A DNA stretch of 64,000 nt from an uncultured Microbacterium sp. (GCA_913774665.1 CAJYHN010000007.1:1-64000), one strand, 5' to 3'; positions 1 to 8,679 are shown, numbered from the stretch's first letter. Notes: generated by a model not told the origin, from the letters alone. Translations and numbers: made by a program.

Positions 1-583
1 TGCAGGAGTTGTGCGCCCGAGCCGGTGTTCCTCCTAGGGTCGGGCGGACGGGCGCTGCGCCACGTCGGGGCGGTGAGGCGTGCACAACTCCTGCAGATGG
101 GTGGGTTGTGGGCCCGGTGAGGGCTGGGTGTGCGTGATGTGCAGGAGTTGTGCGCCCGAGCCGTGGTTCCTGCGGTCTTTCCGGTTGAGCTGGGCGGCCG
201 GTCTGCTGTGTGACGCCACGTTGGGGCGGTGGGGTGAGCACAACTCCTGCAGATGGGTGGGTTGCGGGCCCGGTGAGGGCCGGGGGTGCGCGATGTGCAG
301 GAGTTGTGCGGCCGAGCCGTAGTTCCTGGTTGGAGCGGACGGCCGCTGCGTCACGTCGGGGCGGTGAGGCGTGCACAACTCCTGCAGATGGGTGGGTTGT
401 GCGCACGGCGAGGGCTGGGTGTGCGCGATGTGCAGGAGTTGTGGGCCCGAGCCGTAGTTCCGGCTGGGGCCGGGCGAACGGGCGCTGAGCCACGCAGGGG
501 CGGTGGGGCTTGCATGACTCCTGCAGATGGGCGGGTTGTGGGCCCGGCGAGGGTCTGCGGTGCGTGATGTGCAGGAGTTGCGC
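1..583. repeat. Array of 72-bp palindromic elements (4 complete, 1 cut)
   Basis: Four elements of exactly 72 bp lie at 82-153, 238-309, 373-444 and 512-583. Each begins with GCACAACTCCTGCA and ends with its reverse complement TGCAGGAGTTGTGC, with one or two changes in the last two copies. The right arm of a fifth element is at 1-14 and is cut by the window edge. The 58-bp interiors and the 63-84 bp linkers also resemble one another, so the whole unit is tandemly duplicated. No gene can be supported here. The short open frames reading through the repeats are products of the repetition. Confidence 0.9.
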
Positions 584-821
584 GCCCGAGCCGGCAGCTC
601 TCCGGCGGAGCCTCCGCCCGACGCGCCGATTCCGGACGCCGAGACCCCGGTGCGTCGAAATCCCCCGGAGGGGCCGTGCTCGATGCATCGGCCGTCCCTT
701 CCCGTGGCCCAACGCGGGACGTCCGCGGGCGGCGCGCCTCCCGGTCGGGTGGAGACGCCCCGGCCGGGGCGACGCTCCTGCTTACGCGGCCGGGCCGGGC
801 GCGGGGCCAGCACATGAAGAA
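584..821. other. Gene-free stretch between repeat array and terminator
   Basis: This GC-rich DNA lies between the last palindromic unit and the terminator of the DUF916 gene. Open frames exist on both strands, but their composition is unlike the proteins nearby and no ribosome binding site or family is recognisable. I see nothing else in it. Confidence 0.5.
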
Positions 822-849
822 CGCCCGCCGTGCGCGAGCACGGCGGGCG
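822..849 (-). terminator. Hairpin terminator of the DUF916 gene
   Basis: A perfect 12-bp stem (822-833 with 838-849, arm CGCCCGCCGTGC) has a 4-base loop. In minus-strand reading it is followed by TTCTTCATG. It sits 52 bases beyond the stop at 901. The same stem-plus-TTCTTC layout occurs at 30933-30962. Confidence 0.75.
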
Positions 850-900
850 AGGTCGATCGCTCGCGGCGCGGGGTGTCCCTCCCCACGCCGCGAGCGGGTC

Positions 901-2250
901 TCAGGGCGACCGGCGCGAGGCGCGGGTCGGGGCGGGGGAGAGAGCCTCGGGAGCTCCTTCGGTGTCGGATACGCCGCCGGCCGGCACCTGCTCGCGCTGG
1001 GCGGCCGCACCCGTCACGGCATCGGCCCCCGCGGCACCGGCCCCCGCGGCACCGGCCCCCGCGGCATCGGCCCCCGCGGCATCGGCCCCTACGGCATCGG
1101 CCCCTACGGCATCGGCCCCCGCGGCACCGGCGACAGCGCCATCCGCCCCTGCGGCATCCGCCCCCACGGCATCGGCCCCCGCGCCATCCGCCCCCGCGGC
1201 GTCCGCTCGCGCAGCGGCCACCGCGGCGGCGATCTCGCGAGCGTGTGCCGCTCGGCGGCGCCGCGAGGCGATGATGCGCCAGGCCACGAGCAGGGCGATC
1301 ACGGCGAGGATCGCGAGCGTCGTCCACGGCACGGCGGCCGTGGCGGCCGCGCCCTGCGACACGAGGGGGTCGAGGGTCGACGGCTCCGCGCCGGCCAGTG
1401 TGCGCGAGACGACCTGCGAGGTGGCGGTGACGTTGGCCGACAGCACCACGAGGGGGACGACCCCGGCGACCTCGACGGTGCGCTTCAGCGAGCTGCCGGG
1501 GAGCAGCTCGGGCGCATCGTCGGCCGCGGTCACCCGCGCCCAGCCGAAGGGACCGCCGAGGGCGACCTCGACGTTCGGGTCGAGGCGGGTATTGCCGGTA
1601 TTGGTGAGGGTGTAGCCCACGGTCGCGGATCCCGTCTCGGCGGGATTCGCGGTGCCATGGTAGTCGACGACGACGTCGCCGATCGCGAGCGAGGGGACGA
1701 GGTCGCCCTGCACGCGGAGGTGCACGCGCGAGCCCAGGCGACGTTCGGTGACGGTGCCGTTGTCGGCGGTGACGAGCATGGATGCCACGATGCCGGCCGC
1801 GTAATCGCCCGGGGCGGCGTCGGCGGGCACGGCGACGGTGAAGGGGACCTCGGCGCTCGCGCCGCTGTCGAGGGTGAGCTCGGGGGATGCGATCGAGACC
1901 CAGCTGCCGAGGTCGGTGGATTCCGCGCCCCCGGCGAGGATGTCGAGGGCTCCGTCATCGGTGAGGAAGCCGTCGGCGGCGTACACGCGCAGGGTGATCG
2001 GCTGGGGGCTGCGATTCGCGACGTACAGGGCGTCGCCGACCGTGCCGCCGGGCAGCAGGTCGTAGGCGTAGTTGGGCCGGTCGCGCCCTTGCGCGGTGTC
2101 GGCGGGTTTGACGCTCCACGTGACCGTGGTGTCGGGGGAGGGGGCGGCGGCCGCGGAGGCGGCGAGCGGGCTGGCGAGCAGCAGCGCGAGGCCGGTGAAA
2201 AACGACAGGAGCAGTCGGAGCGGATGGGGAGTGGTCTTCGCCTGGGACAT
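901..2250 (-). CDS. DUF916-type cell-surface protein (WxL partner) with pentapeptide tail
   Basis: The 449-residue protein starts at ATG 2250. A signal peptide (about residues 1-32, ending AASAA) is followed by a DUF916-type extracellular region (from TVTWSVKPA to about residue 260). A membrane segment near residue 300 (LAILAVIALLVAW) and a basic RRRR stop-transfer come next. The cytoplasmic tail is dominated by GADAA/GADAV pentapeptides. In lactobacilli, DUF916 proteins are the membrane-anchored partners of WxL wall proteins in Csc-type complexes. The gene immediately upstream (2325-3596) is WxL-like, so the pairing holds here. A hairpin separates the two genes, so co-transcription is possible but may be attenuated. 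The family assignment is from sequence pattern only. Confidence 0.75.
   Translation of the reverse strand: MSQAKTTPHPLRLLLSFFTGLALLLASPLAASAAAAPSPDTTVTWSVKPADTAQGRDRPNYAYDLLPGGTVGDALYVANRSPQPITLRVYAADGFLTDDGALDILAGGAESTDLGSWVSIASPELTLDSGASAEVPFTVAVPADAAPGDYAAGIVASMLVTADNGTVTERRLGSRVHLRVQGDLVPSLAIGDVVVDYHGTANPAETGSATVGYTLTNTGNTRLDPNVEVALGGPFGWARVTAADDAPELLPGSSLKRTVEVAGVVPLVVLSANVTATSQVVSRTLAGAEPSTLDPLVSQGAAATAAVPWTTLAILAVIALLVAWRIIASRRRRAAHAREIAAAVAAARADAAGADGAGADAVGADAAGADGAVAGAAGADAVGADAVGADAAGADAAGAGAAGAGAAGADAVTGAAAQREQVPAGGVSDTEGAPEALSPAPTRASRRSP
1018..1205. repeat. 15-bp coding tandem repeat (GADAx pentapeptides)
   Basis: Repeats of about 15 bp, GGCATCGGCCCCCGC and variants, run in frame on the minus strand and encode GADAA, GADAV and GAGAA units in the C-terminal tail of the DUF916 protein. 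The period is a multiple of three, so copy-number change would not break the frame. Confidence 0.85.
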
Positions 2251-2275
2251 GGGCGTGGCTTTCGTGTGGAAGGGA

Positions 2276-2318
2276 TCCCGTCGGGGCCGCGCTCTCGAGG
2301 GGCGCGACCCCGACGGGA
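2276..2318 (-). terminator. Hairpin between WxL-like and DUF916 genes
   Basis: The arms 2276-2292 and 2302-2318 pair over 17 positions with one mismatch around a 9-base loop. The hairpin lies directly after the stop of the WxL-like gene at 2325 and before the DUF916 start. There is no long T tract, so it may be a partial terminator or an mRNA-stabilising hairpin. Confidence 0.6.
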
Positions 2319-2324
2319 AGGGGA

Positions 2325-3596
2325 TCAGCTGAGGGCGGTCAGCGTCACGGTCGCGGTGTAGGTGCCGCGGGGGGTCTCGAGCGGGAGCTTGAGATCCAGG
2401 TCGGCACCCACGAGCGAGCTGCCCCGCTCGTGGCCGTCGTTCGCCTGCGCCAGGGTGCGGGCGACCGAGAGGCCCTGGCCGCTGTCGAAGCCCGAGGGCA
2501 CGGGAGCCCCGGCGACGGCACCGCCCTGCGTCTCGAGGACCTCGGGCGTCCAGCCGAGGTACTTGCTCGACACCTCCTGGCCGTCGGCGGCGAAGTTCGA
2601 CACCTGAGCGGTCAGCGACCATCCGGGGTTGCCGGCCCGGGTGTCCTGGACGCGGATCGGGACGATCTCGCCCGCCGCTGCGTAGTGATCGAGGTTCTCG
2701 GTCGCCACTCCGAGATCGACGAGTCGGGAGGTGCCCTCGATCGACCAGGTGAGCTCTCCCGAGCCCTGACCGGGAACGGTCACCGCGATCGACTGGTCAC
2801 CCGCGGGAGGGGCGGTCGGCGCCTCACCCGTGTAGTCGCCGGTGGTCGAGCCGGCGCGCACGCCCGCGCCGAACGCCGCCGCCGGGGTGTTCCCGTCGAG
2901 GGCGAGAGCGCCGTACACGGTCGTGTTCGCCACACGCAGGTTCGCGGTGTTCCCGGTGAGCGAGAGGCCCCCGCCGATCGAGTTGGCGAAGGCGTCGGAG
3001 CCGCCGTCGGCCGTCGCGCCGATGAGCACGTCGCGCGAGCTGCCGCTCACGGTGACGTCGCCCTTGACGACGGCGCCGGTCATCGACACGCCCCAGCCCG
3101 AGCCGTCGATCGACACGTCGGCACCGACCGACGTGCGCACGACGTCGACGTAGGTGGCCTGCTGCGTGAGCAGCGAGCCCGAGATCGCGCTGTCGACGAC
3201 CTCGACGTCGATGCCGCCGGCTTCCACCGAGCCCCCGACCCTCAGGTCGTTGACGTAGAGGAAGCCCACGGTGGTGTCGGCGGAATAGGCGCTGACGTCG
3301 CCGGCGACGCTCGTTCCGTCGAGCGAGACGCCGTACGCGTCGGTGGCGACGACATCACCCGTGACGGTGACCGAGGTGGCATCCAGCCATCCCCCGGCCT
3401 CGACGACGATGTCGCCCTCGACGGTCGCGCCGCCGAGGACGCAGTCCGCTCCTCCCGGGACGATGAGGTTGCCCGAGACGGTCTGGCTGCCCAGGTCGTC
3501 GGTGCACGTGAGGTCGGCCGCGTACGCGGGGACGGCAACCACGCTGCCCCCGATGACGAGAAGTCCGACGGTGGTCAGTTTCGTGATTCTGTTCAT
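2325..3596 (-). CDS. Secreted WxL-like surface protein with repetitive beta-rich N-terminus
   Basis: The 423-residue protein starts at ATG 3596, with GAGGAG about 5 bases upstream. A signal peptide ends at AYA (about residue 26). Residues 30-270 are repetitive, with short strands rich in G, V, D and T (VEGDIVVEAGG, VTGDVVATDAYG, VKGDVTVSGSS), as in a polymer-forming or right-handed beta-helix fold. The C-terminal 100 residues fit the WxL pattern: GWSL at about 325-328, then LGWTP, and a terminal GTYTATVTLTALS. WxL domains bind peptidoglycan non-covalently in Firmicutes. The gene is 17 bases downstream of the Tat-exported isomerase gene and precedes the DUF916 partner. Ligand unknown. Confidence 0.7.
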   Translation of the reverse strand: MNRITKLTTVGLLVIGGSVVAVPAYAADLTCTDDLGSQTVSGNLIVPGGADCVLGGATVEGDIVVEAGGWLDATSVTVTGDVVATDAYGVSLDGTSVAGDVSAYSADTTVGFLYVNDLRVGGSVEAGGIDVEVVDSAISGSLLTQQATYVDVVRTSVGADVSIDGSGWGVSMTGAVVKGDVTVSGSSRDVLIGATADGGSDAFANSIGGGLSLTGNTANLRVANTTVYGALALDGNTPAAAFGAGVRAGSTTGDYTGEAPTAPPAGDQSIAVTVPGQGSGELTWSIEGTSRLVDLGVATENLDHYAAAGEIVPIRVQDTRAGNPGWSLTAQVSNFAADGQEVSSKYLGWTPEVLETQGGAVAGAPVPSGFDSGQGLSVARTLAQANDGHERGSSLVGADLDLKLPLETPRGTYTATVTLTALS

Positions 3597-3613
3597 CAGT
3601 TTCTCCTCGTCGC

Positions 3614-4642
3614 TCAGCCGCGCAGGGCCGCGATGTTCTCGTAGCTGCGGTCGGCGTTCTCGAGCGAGTTGCCGGGGTTGACCGGCACCGTGGAGGCGTT
3701 GTCCTGTTCGAACATGCCGAAGCGCTGGCCGCGGTCGCGCAGCTGCGACAGGAACGCCGTGTAGTCGATGTTCCCGGCGCCGAACTCGACGATGTCGTAG
3801 CCGTTGGCGCTGTTCGGGTTGAGCTTGCCGTCCTTGAGGTGGAGGATCGGGAAGCGTCGGGGGTCGCGCGTGAGGTAGTCGATCGGCTCGAACCCGGGGT
3901 AGAGGAACTTGCCGACGTGCGCCCAGTAGACGTCCATCTCGAAGAACACCGTCTCGGGGTTGAGGTTCTCCCAGTACAGGTCGTACACGCGTTCGTTGGT
4001 GTCGGTGGTGAAGCCCCACTCCTGCGCGTGATTGTGCAGATAGAGCTTGATCCCGGCGGCCCGGCCCTTCTCGCCCATCTCATTCCACGTGCCGATGGCC
4101 TGCATCCACGGGTCCTTGGCGAGCGGCCCGCCGAAGCCTCCGACGATGGGTCCGCCCTGGCCCAGGTGCGGCATGCCCAGCACGTGGGCGATCTCGAGCT
4201 GCTGGTCGATGTTGGCCGGGGTGAGGTTGACGTGCGCGCCGGTCGCGCGCAGGCCGTTGTCGTCGAGCAACTGGCGGATCTGCTGCGGCGTGATGGCGCC
4301 GACGCCGCCCTGGGTATAGCCCGCGAACTCGATCTCGGAGTAACCGATACGCGCCAGTTCCTCGAACACCGCGCGGAATCCCAGCGAGCTGACCTTGTCG
4401 CGGACGGTGTAGAGCTGGATGCCGATGCGGTTGACGGGGACGAGACGCTTCCCGGCGCTGACCGGGGGAGCGGCGGCCGCGGCGCGGGCGCCGAAGCCGG
4501 TGGATGCCGAGGCGGCGGCGGGCAGAGCGGCGGCGCCGATGCCGACGGCGACGGATGACGCCGCCAGGGCCTTGAGCAGCGTGCGCCGGCTCATGGGCCG
4601 ATCCGGCACCGTGGGGTGCGCGTGGTCGTGGTGGTGACTCAT
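3614..4642 (-). CDS. Tat-exported sugar phosphate isomerase/epimerase-like protein
   Basis: The 342-residue protein has an AP-endonuclease-2-like TIM barrel, the fold of sugar isomerases/epimerases such as IolE and of keto-sugar enzymes. The twin-arginine signal SRRTLLKALAAS starts at about residue 18, so it is predicted to be exported folded. Before it is a His-rich stretch (MSHHHDHAHP). AAGGAGA sits about 6 bases before ATG 4642, so this extension appears to be translated. Likely metal-site residues are in SEIEFAGY, HVNLTP, LHNHAQEWGF, EMDVYW and LHLKDGKL. Exported members of this fold occur beside DUF1080 3-keto-glycoside hydrolases in other bacteria, and such a protein is encoded at 13568-16915. 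The substrate is inferred, not shown. Confidence 0.8.
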   Translation of the reverse strand: MSHHHDHAHPTVPDRPMSRRTLLKALAASSVAVGIGAAALPAAASASTGFGARAAAAAPPVSAGKRLVPVNRIGIQLYTVRDKVSSLGFRAVFEELARIGYSEIEFAGYTQGGVGAITPQQIRQLLDDNGLRATGAHVNLTPANIDQQLEIAHVLGMPHLGQGGPIVGGFGGPLAKDPWMQAIGTWNEMGEKGRAAGIKLYLHNHAQEWGFTTDTNERVYDLYWENLNPETVFFEMDVYWAHVGKFLYPGFEPIDYLTRDPRRFPILHLKDGKLNPNSANGYDIVEFGAGNIDYTAFLSQLRDRGQRFGMFEQDNASTVPVNPGNSLENADRSYENIAALRG

Positions 4643-4693
4643 GACTCTCCTTCGAGGTAGGTCCGCCCCGGGACCGGGGACGACCGTGAGGGT

Positions 4694-4722
4694 GGTGGGG
4701 GCCGCGGTGCGCGACCCCCACC
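4694..4722 (-). terminator. Hairpin after the sugar dehydrogenase gene
   Basis: This hairpin lies within the gap between the isomerase and dehydrogenase genes, just upstream (minus-strand sense) of the isomerase gene and right after the dehydrogenase stop. The 8-bp arms are GGTGGGGG (4694-4701) and CCCCCACC (4715-4722). It could attenuate read-through from the dehydrogenase into the isomerase and WxL genes. Confidence 0.55.
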
Positions 4723-4728
4723 GGGGTG

Positions 4729-7700
4729 TTACTTCTTGACGGTCAGGTTCGCGCTGCCGCTGCTCTTCGCGATCCCGGTCGAACCGGTGTACGACGCCTG
4801 CACCTGGTAGGCGCCCTCCGCGCTGAGCTTGGGCAGGGTCACCTGGACGGTGCCGTCGGCGCCGAGCGTGCCGGTGAGGGTGGTGACGACCGCGTTGTTG
4901 CGACGGATGGTCACCGTGGCGTCGCCGGTCGGGACGATGCCCGTCGACGAGGCCACCTGGACCGTGGCGGTGGCCGCCACGGCGGGCTTAACCGGCGTCG
5001 GCGAGACGGCGACCGAGGTCGTCGACTTCGCCTGCGAGACCGTGAGGCGACCGATGCCGGCCGACCCCTTGAAGGTCTGGTCGGCTCCGTAGGTGGCCCG
5101 CAGGGTGTGCGTGCCGACCGGGAGGTCCGCCGGGAGGGCGACCACGGCGTTGCCGTCGGCGTCCAGGGTCGCGCGACCGAGCTCGGTGTCGCCGACCGTG
5201 AGCACGACCTCGCCCGTGGGGGCACCGCCTTCTCCGCGCACCGACACCGTCACGTCGCCCGGGGCGCCGTAGGTGACCCGCGGGGAGCCGAGCGAGACGA
5301 GCGTGCGGGTGTCGACGGTCGGCTCGTTGGGAGCGTCGAGGTCGATCGTGAACGACACCGAACCGAGCTCCGACACATTTCCACCGGTGTCGGTGGCGCG
5401 GTAGCGGATGTCGTACGCGCCGTCCTGATCGAACGTCACCCCGTACTGCTGGTTCGCCGCGAGGTTCACCCAGGTCGCGCCGTTGTCGCGCGAGTATTGG
5501 ACGCTCGCGAGCGTGCCGTTGTCGGCGGCCTGCACCGAGAAGCGGACCGGCTCGTTGAACACGCCGCCGACACCCGTCGGGGTGGCGGGGGTCAGCGTGT
5601 GGGCGACGGTGGGGGGTGTGACGTCTCCGACGCCGTCGCCGACCATGGTCAGCGCGTCGACGGCCAGCTCGTCGGCCGAGGTGACGTAGAGCGCTCCGGT
5701 GCCCTCGGGGGCCTCGAAGGCGATCTCGACGTCCTGCCAGCCCGCGCCCCCGGGGATGGCCGCCGTGGCGAAGGGCTCGGCGTCGGCCGCTCCCCAGCGC
5801 AGCTGGACCTCGCCCGCGCCGCTGGCGCGGACCACGGCCCCGTCGATCCCGGCGAAGTTCACCGGGTCGAAGGCGAGGTAGTCGCCCGATCCCAGGCCGC
5901 GGATGGCGTTGCCGCCCGAGGCGTCGGTGTCGGCGTAGGTGGTGACACCCTCGCGACGGATCGCGTGCTCGGCCTGCTGCAGCTTCGGGTTCAGGCGAAC
6001 GGTCGCCTCACCCGTGGCCGCCGGCAGCCCGTTGGCGCCGGCATCGGTGTAGGTGACCACGACCGCGCCGTAGAGCAGGGCGCCGGGGCCGTGCTCGGGC
6101 GAGTTCGGGTCGGTGCGGAAGACCCCGGTGCAGCCCGTGCCCGAGACCTCGGGGTGGGCGTGCTCGTCGTGGCCGAGACCGTAGGTCCAGCTCACGCGCG
6201 AGCATTCCGTGGCGTCGCCGTCCTCGGCATCGGTCGTGGTGACCTGGAACGGGATCGCCTGACCCCAGTCGAAGAACGCGCCGTTGCCCGGGAAGGCGAC
6301 GGTGACCTCGGGGGCCTGGTTGCCCACCGAGATGGTGCGCGAGGTGACGCCGAAGCGTCCACCCGGGTCGGACACGCGGAGGCGGGCGCTGTAGGTGCCC
6401 AGCTCCGTGTACGTGTACGAGGCGGTGACGCCCGTGGCGTCGAAGGCGCCGTCACCGTCGAAGTCCCACTCGTAGGTGAGGGCGTCTCCGTCGGGGTCGA
6501 CCGAGCCGGAGGCGTCGAACTGCACCGTCAGGGGAGCCTGCGACGACGAGGTCGGCGTCGCGGTGAAGCTCGCCTGGGGCGACTTGTTGCCGGCGACGTA
6601 GTCGATGCGGTAGAGGCCGGCATCCGGGTTCGCGCGGAAGAAGCCGTCACCGTAGTCGAGCACGTACATCGAGCCGTCGGGCCCGATCTCCATGTCCATG
6701 GGGTTGTCGTGCGGCGGCTGGCCGAGCGTGCTCAGCGCGGCGTTCGGCAGGAAGTCCTCGATCGCGCTGACCTCGAAGGTGTCCCAGTCGAGCGTGAACG
6801 CGGCGATGTAGTCCTGCGAGAACTCGCCCATGAACGCCTTGCGGTCCCAGTGCTGGGGCAGCTTCGTGGGGGAGGGGTTCGTCTCGTCGTAGTGGTAGAC
6901 GGGACCGCCCATGGGACCCTGGCCGTTGCCGGCGCCGAAGTTCACCAGCTCGTCCCACGGCTGGTCGCCGGGATTGTCGCCGTACCAGAGGGTGGCGGGC
7001 TGAGCGGGGGGAAGATCGACGAGGCCGGTGTTCCACCGGGACTCGTTCTTGAGGTTCTGCGGGTCGAAGAACGCACCCGGAGTGGCGGTGGCGAAGTCCC
7101 AGTCGTTGTAGGCCTGGTTGTCGGCGTGGACGTAGGGCCACCCGGCGTTCTGGGGCTCGTCGAGGCTGATCGCGTTCCACTCGACCAGACCCATGGGTCC
7201 GCGACCCGCGGTCTCGGCGACGGCCTTCGTCGCGTCGGGGCCGTAGTCGCCCCACGACAGTGAGTTGGTCTCGATGTCGACCTCGATGCGGAACGGATTG
7301 CGCACACCCATCACGAAGATCTCGGGGCGGGTGAGCTCGGTCCCGGGCGCGAAGAGGTTGCCCTCGGGGATCGTGTACGAGCCGTCGTCCTCGACGTGGA
7401 TGCGCAGGATCTTTCCGCGCAGGTCGTTGGTGTTGCCGGCTCCGCGGCGCGAGTCGAAGCCCGGGTTGTAGCCGGGTGCATCGTTGTTCGGTGCGAAGCC
7501 GTTGGCTCCCGGAGTGGATGCCGGAGTGTTGTCGCCCGTGCTCAGGTAGAGGTTGCCGTCACCGTCGAACCCGATGTCGGCGCCGACGTGGCAGCACTGC
7601 CCGCGCTGGACCTCGACGTCGAGGACGACCTGCTCGCTCGCGAGGTCGAGGGAGTCGCCGTTCCACTGGAAGCGGGCGAGGCGGTTCACGCCGACCCACT

Positions 7701-8262
7701 GGTCCCAGTAGGACTCGTCGGCTCCCGCGGGGAGGGTGTTGGGCGAGTTGCCCGCCGGGGTGTCGGCCACACCGTCACCGTCGGCGTCGCGCGGGGAGTA
7801 CACGAGGTACACCCAGTTGTTCTCGGCGAAGTCCGGGTCGAGGGCGACCGTCTGCAGGCCGTCCTCCGAGTTGGCGTAGACGTCGAGGCTGTTGGTGACG
7901 CGGGTGACTCCCGTCGCGGGATCGGTCAGGCGCACGTCGCCGTTGCGGGCGGTGTGCAGGACGCGCTTGTCGGGGAGGACGGCGAGGTCGATGGGCTCGC
8001 CCACGTCCTTCGTGAGCAGCACGCGCTCGTAGTTGCTCCAGTCGAGGGCGCCGCCGTCTTCGCCGGTGTCGCCGGGGTCGGGGGTGCCGGGGTCGGTGGG
8101 GTCTCCGTGGTCGCCCCCGGGGTCCGTGGTGCCGTGGTCGTGCCCGTCGTGCGCGAAGGCGGGGACGGGGGCGGCGGCGATGGCGCCCAGACCCAGTGCG
8201 GTGGCCGCGAGGACCGCCGTCAACCGGGACCGGACGATCGGATGCCGAGAAGTAGAGTTCAT
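4729..8262 (-). CDS. Secreted PQQ-type sugar dehydrogenase with PKD, CBM6-like and Ig-like domains
   Basis: The 1177-residue protein starts at ATG 8262, with AGGAG 9 bases upstream. A Sec-type signal peptide ends at AFA (about residue 38). The mature N-terminus is His-rich (HDGHDHG). Residues about 75-560 form a glucose/sorbosone dehydrogenase six-bladed propeller, with GLQTVALDPDF, CCHVGADIGFDGDGNLY, RGKILRIHV, GVRNPFRI and the closing DNPMDMEIGPDG. A PKD domain follows (YEWDFDGDG, about 590-660), then a CBM6-like module (LQQAEHAIRR to DALTMVG, about 765-900). The last 300 residues are Ig-like repeats. This family oxidises aldose sugars with PQQ. No PQQ synthesis genes are visible, so the cofactor would come from elsewhere. 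It is probably the first gene of a group with the isomerase and WxL/DUF916 genes. Confidence 0.85.
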   Translation of the reverse strand: MNSTSRHPIVRSRLTAVLAATALGLGAIAAAPVPAFAHDGHDHGTTDPGGDHGDPTDPGTPDPGDTGEDGGALDWSNYERVLLTKDVGEPIDLAVLPDKRVLHTARNGDVRLTDPATGVTRVTNSLDVYANSEDGLQTVALDPDFAENNWVYLVYSPRDADGDGVADTPAGNSPNTLPAGADESYWDQWVGVNRLARFQWNGDSLDLASEQVVLDVEVQRGQCCHVGADIGFDGDGNLYLSTGDNTPASTPGANGFAPNNDAPGYNPGFDSRRGAGNTNDLRGKILRIHVEDDGSYTIPEGNLFAPGTELTRPEIFVMGVRNPFRIEVDIETNSLSWGDYGPDATKAVAETAGRGPMGLVEWNAISLDEPQNAGWPYVHADNQAYNDWDFATATPGAFFDPQNLKNESRWNTGLVDLPPAQPATLWYGDNPGDQPWDELVNFGAGNGQGPMGGPVYHYDETNPSPTKLPQHWDRKAFMGEFSQDYIAAFTLDWDTFEVSAIEDFLPNAALSTLGQPPHDNPMDMEIGPDGSMYVLDYGDGFFRANPDAGLYRIDYVAGNKSPQASFTATPTSSSQAPLTVQFDASGSVDPDGDALTYEWDFDGDGAFDATGVTASYTYTELGTYSARLRVSDPGGRFGVTSRTISVGNQAPEVTVAFPGNGAFFDWGQAIPFQVTTTDAEDGDATECSRVSWTYGLGHDEHAHPEVSGTGCTGVFRTDPNSPEHGPGALLYGAVVVTYTDAGANGLPAATGEATVRLNPKLQQAEHAIRREGVTTYADTDASGGNAIRGLGSGDYLAFDPVNFAGIDGAVVRASGAGEVQLRWGAADAEPFATAAIPGGAGWQDVEIAFEAPEGTGALYVTSADELAVDALTMVGDGVGDVTPPTVAHTLTPATPTGVGGVFNEPVRFSVQAADNGTLASVQYSRDNGATWVNLAANQQYGVTFDQDGAYDIRYRATDTGGNVSELGSVSFTIDLDAPNEPTVDTRTLVSLGSPRVTYGAPGDVTVSVRGEGGAPTGEVVLTVGDTELGRATLDADGNAVVALPADLPVGTHTLRATYGADQTFKGSAGIGRLTVSQAKSTTSVAVSPTPVKPAVAATATVQVASSTGIVPTGDATVTIRRNNAVVTTLTGTLGADGTVQVTLPKLSAEGAYQVQASYTGSTGIAKSSGSANLTVKK

Positions 8263-8501
8263 GGTGAAACAGCTCCTGTGAATGCGTTCGAGTTGTTTTC
8301 ACCGGGTCGCCACACAGTCGGTCTCAACGACTGATCGTGGCGGCCCGGGCTCTTCGTGCGGTGGCGGTCGGCCACGCGCGGTTTCTGCTCCTTACTCTTC
8401 GTCGAGTGGGAGGGGTCGCCGATCACCGCCTCTCGGGGCGGTTCGTGTGGCGAGCCTCGGGGGGATGAGGTGTCCGGTTGCAAAGGACTTCGCTCGTCGT
8501 C

Positions 8502-8530
8502 ATCCTGACCGATGTTTTTCCATAGGTCAA
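8502..8530 (-). promoter_or_regulatory. Candidate promoter of the sugar dehydrogenase group
   Basis: In minus-strand reading there is TTGACC (8530-8525), a 17-base spacer and CAGGAT (8507-8502). The -35 is good and the -10 moderate. It lies about 240 bases upstream of the dehydrogenase start, in the AT-rich part of the gap. Confidence 0.45.
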
Positions 8531-8579
8531 TCAAAAGTTGCGTAATGACCACACAACAAAAGAATGCGTAACGCGAACC

Positions 8580-8609
8580 TTGTGGTTTTCTTTCGCCGCG
8601 GGCTAGCAT
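8580..8609 (+). promoter_or_regulatory. Candidate tatA promoter
   Basis: TTGTGG (8580-8585), an 18-base spacer and TAGCAT (8604-8609) lie about 70 bases before the tatA start. Confidence 0.45.
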
Positions 8610-8679
8610 CGCCGCACGGTGCGTCTCGCGCCGATCCCCCACCCGTCGGCGAAGGCGCCGACACGGCCGAGGAGGCCCC

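Larger units (their letters stand above)
8263..8679. other. Divergent promoter region (dehydrogenase / tatA)
   Basis: This 417-bp gene-free region is locally AT-rich between about 8480 and 8600, where promoter-like elements for both flanking genes are found. The dehydrogenase leader would be about 230 nt long. I see no recognisable riboswitch or operator palindrome. Confidence 0.6.

Noticed and set aside
1-583. CRISPR-like array
   Set aside because: The units are palindromes with linkers that resemble each other, the repeat-to-repeat distance varies (134-156 bp), and no cas genes are near.
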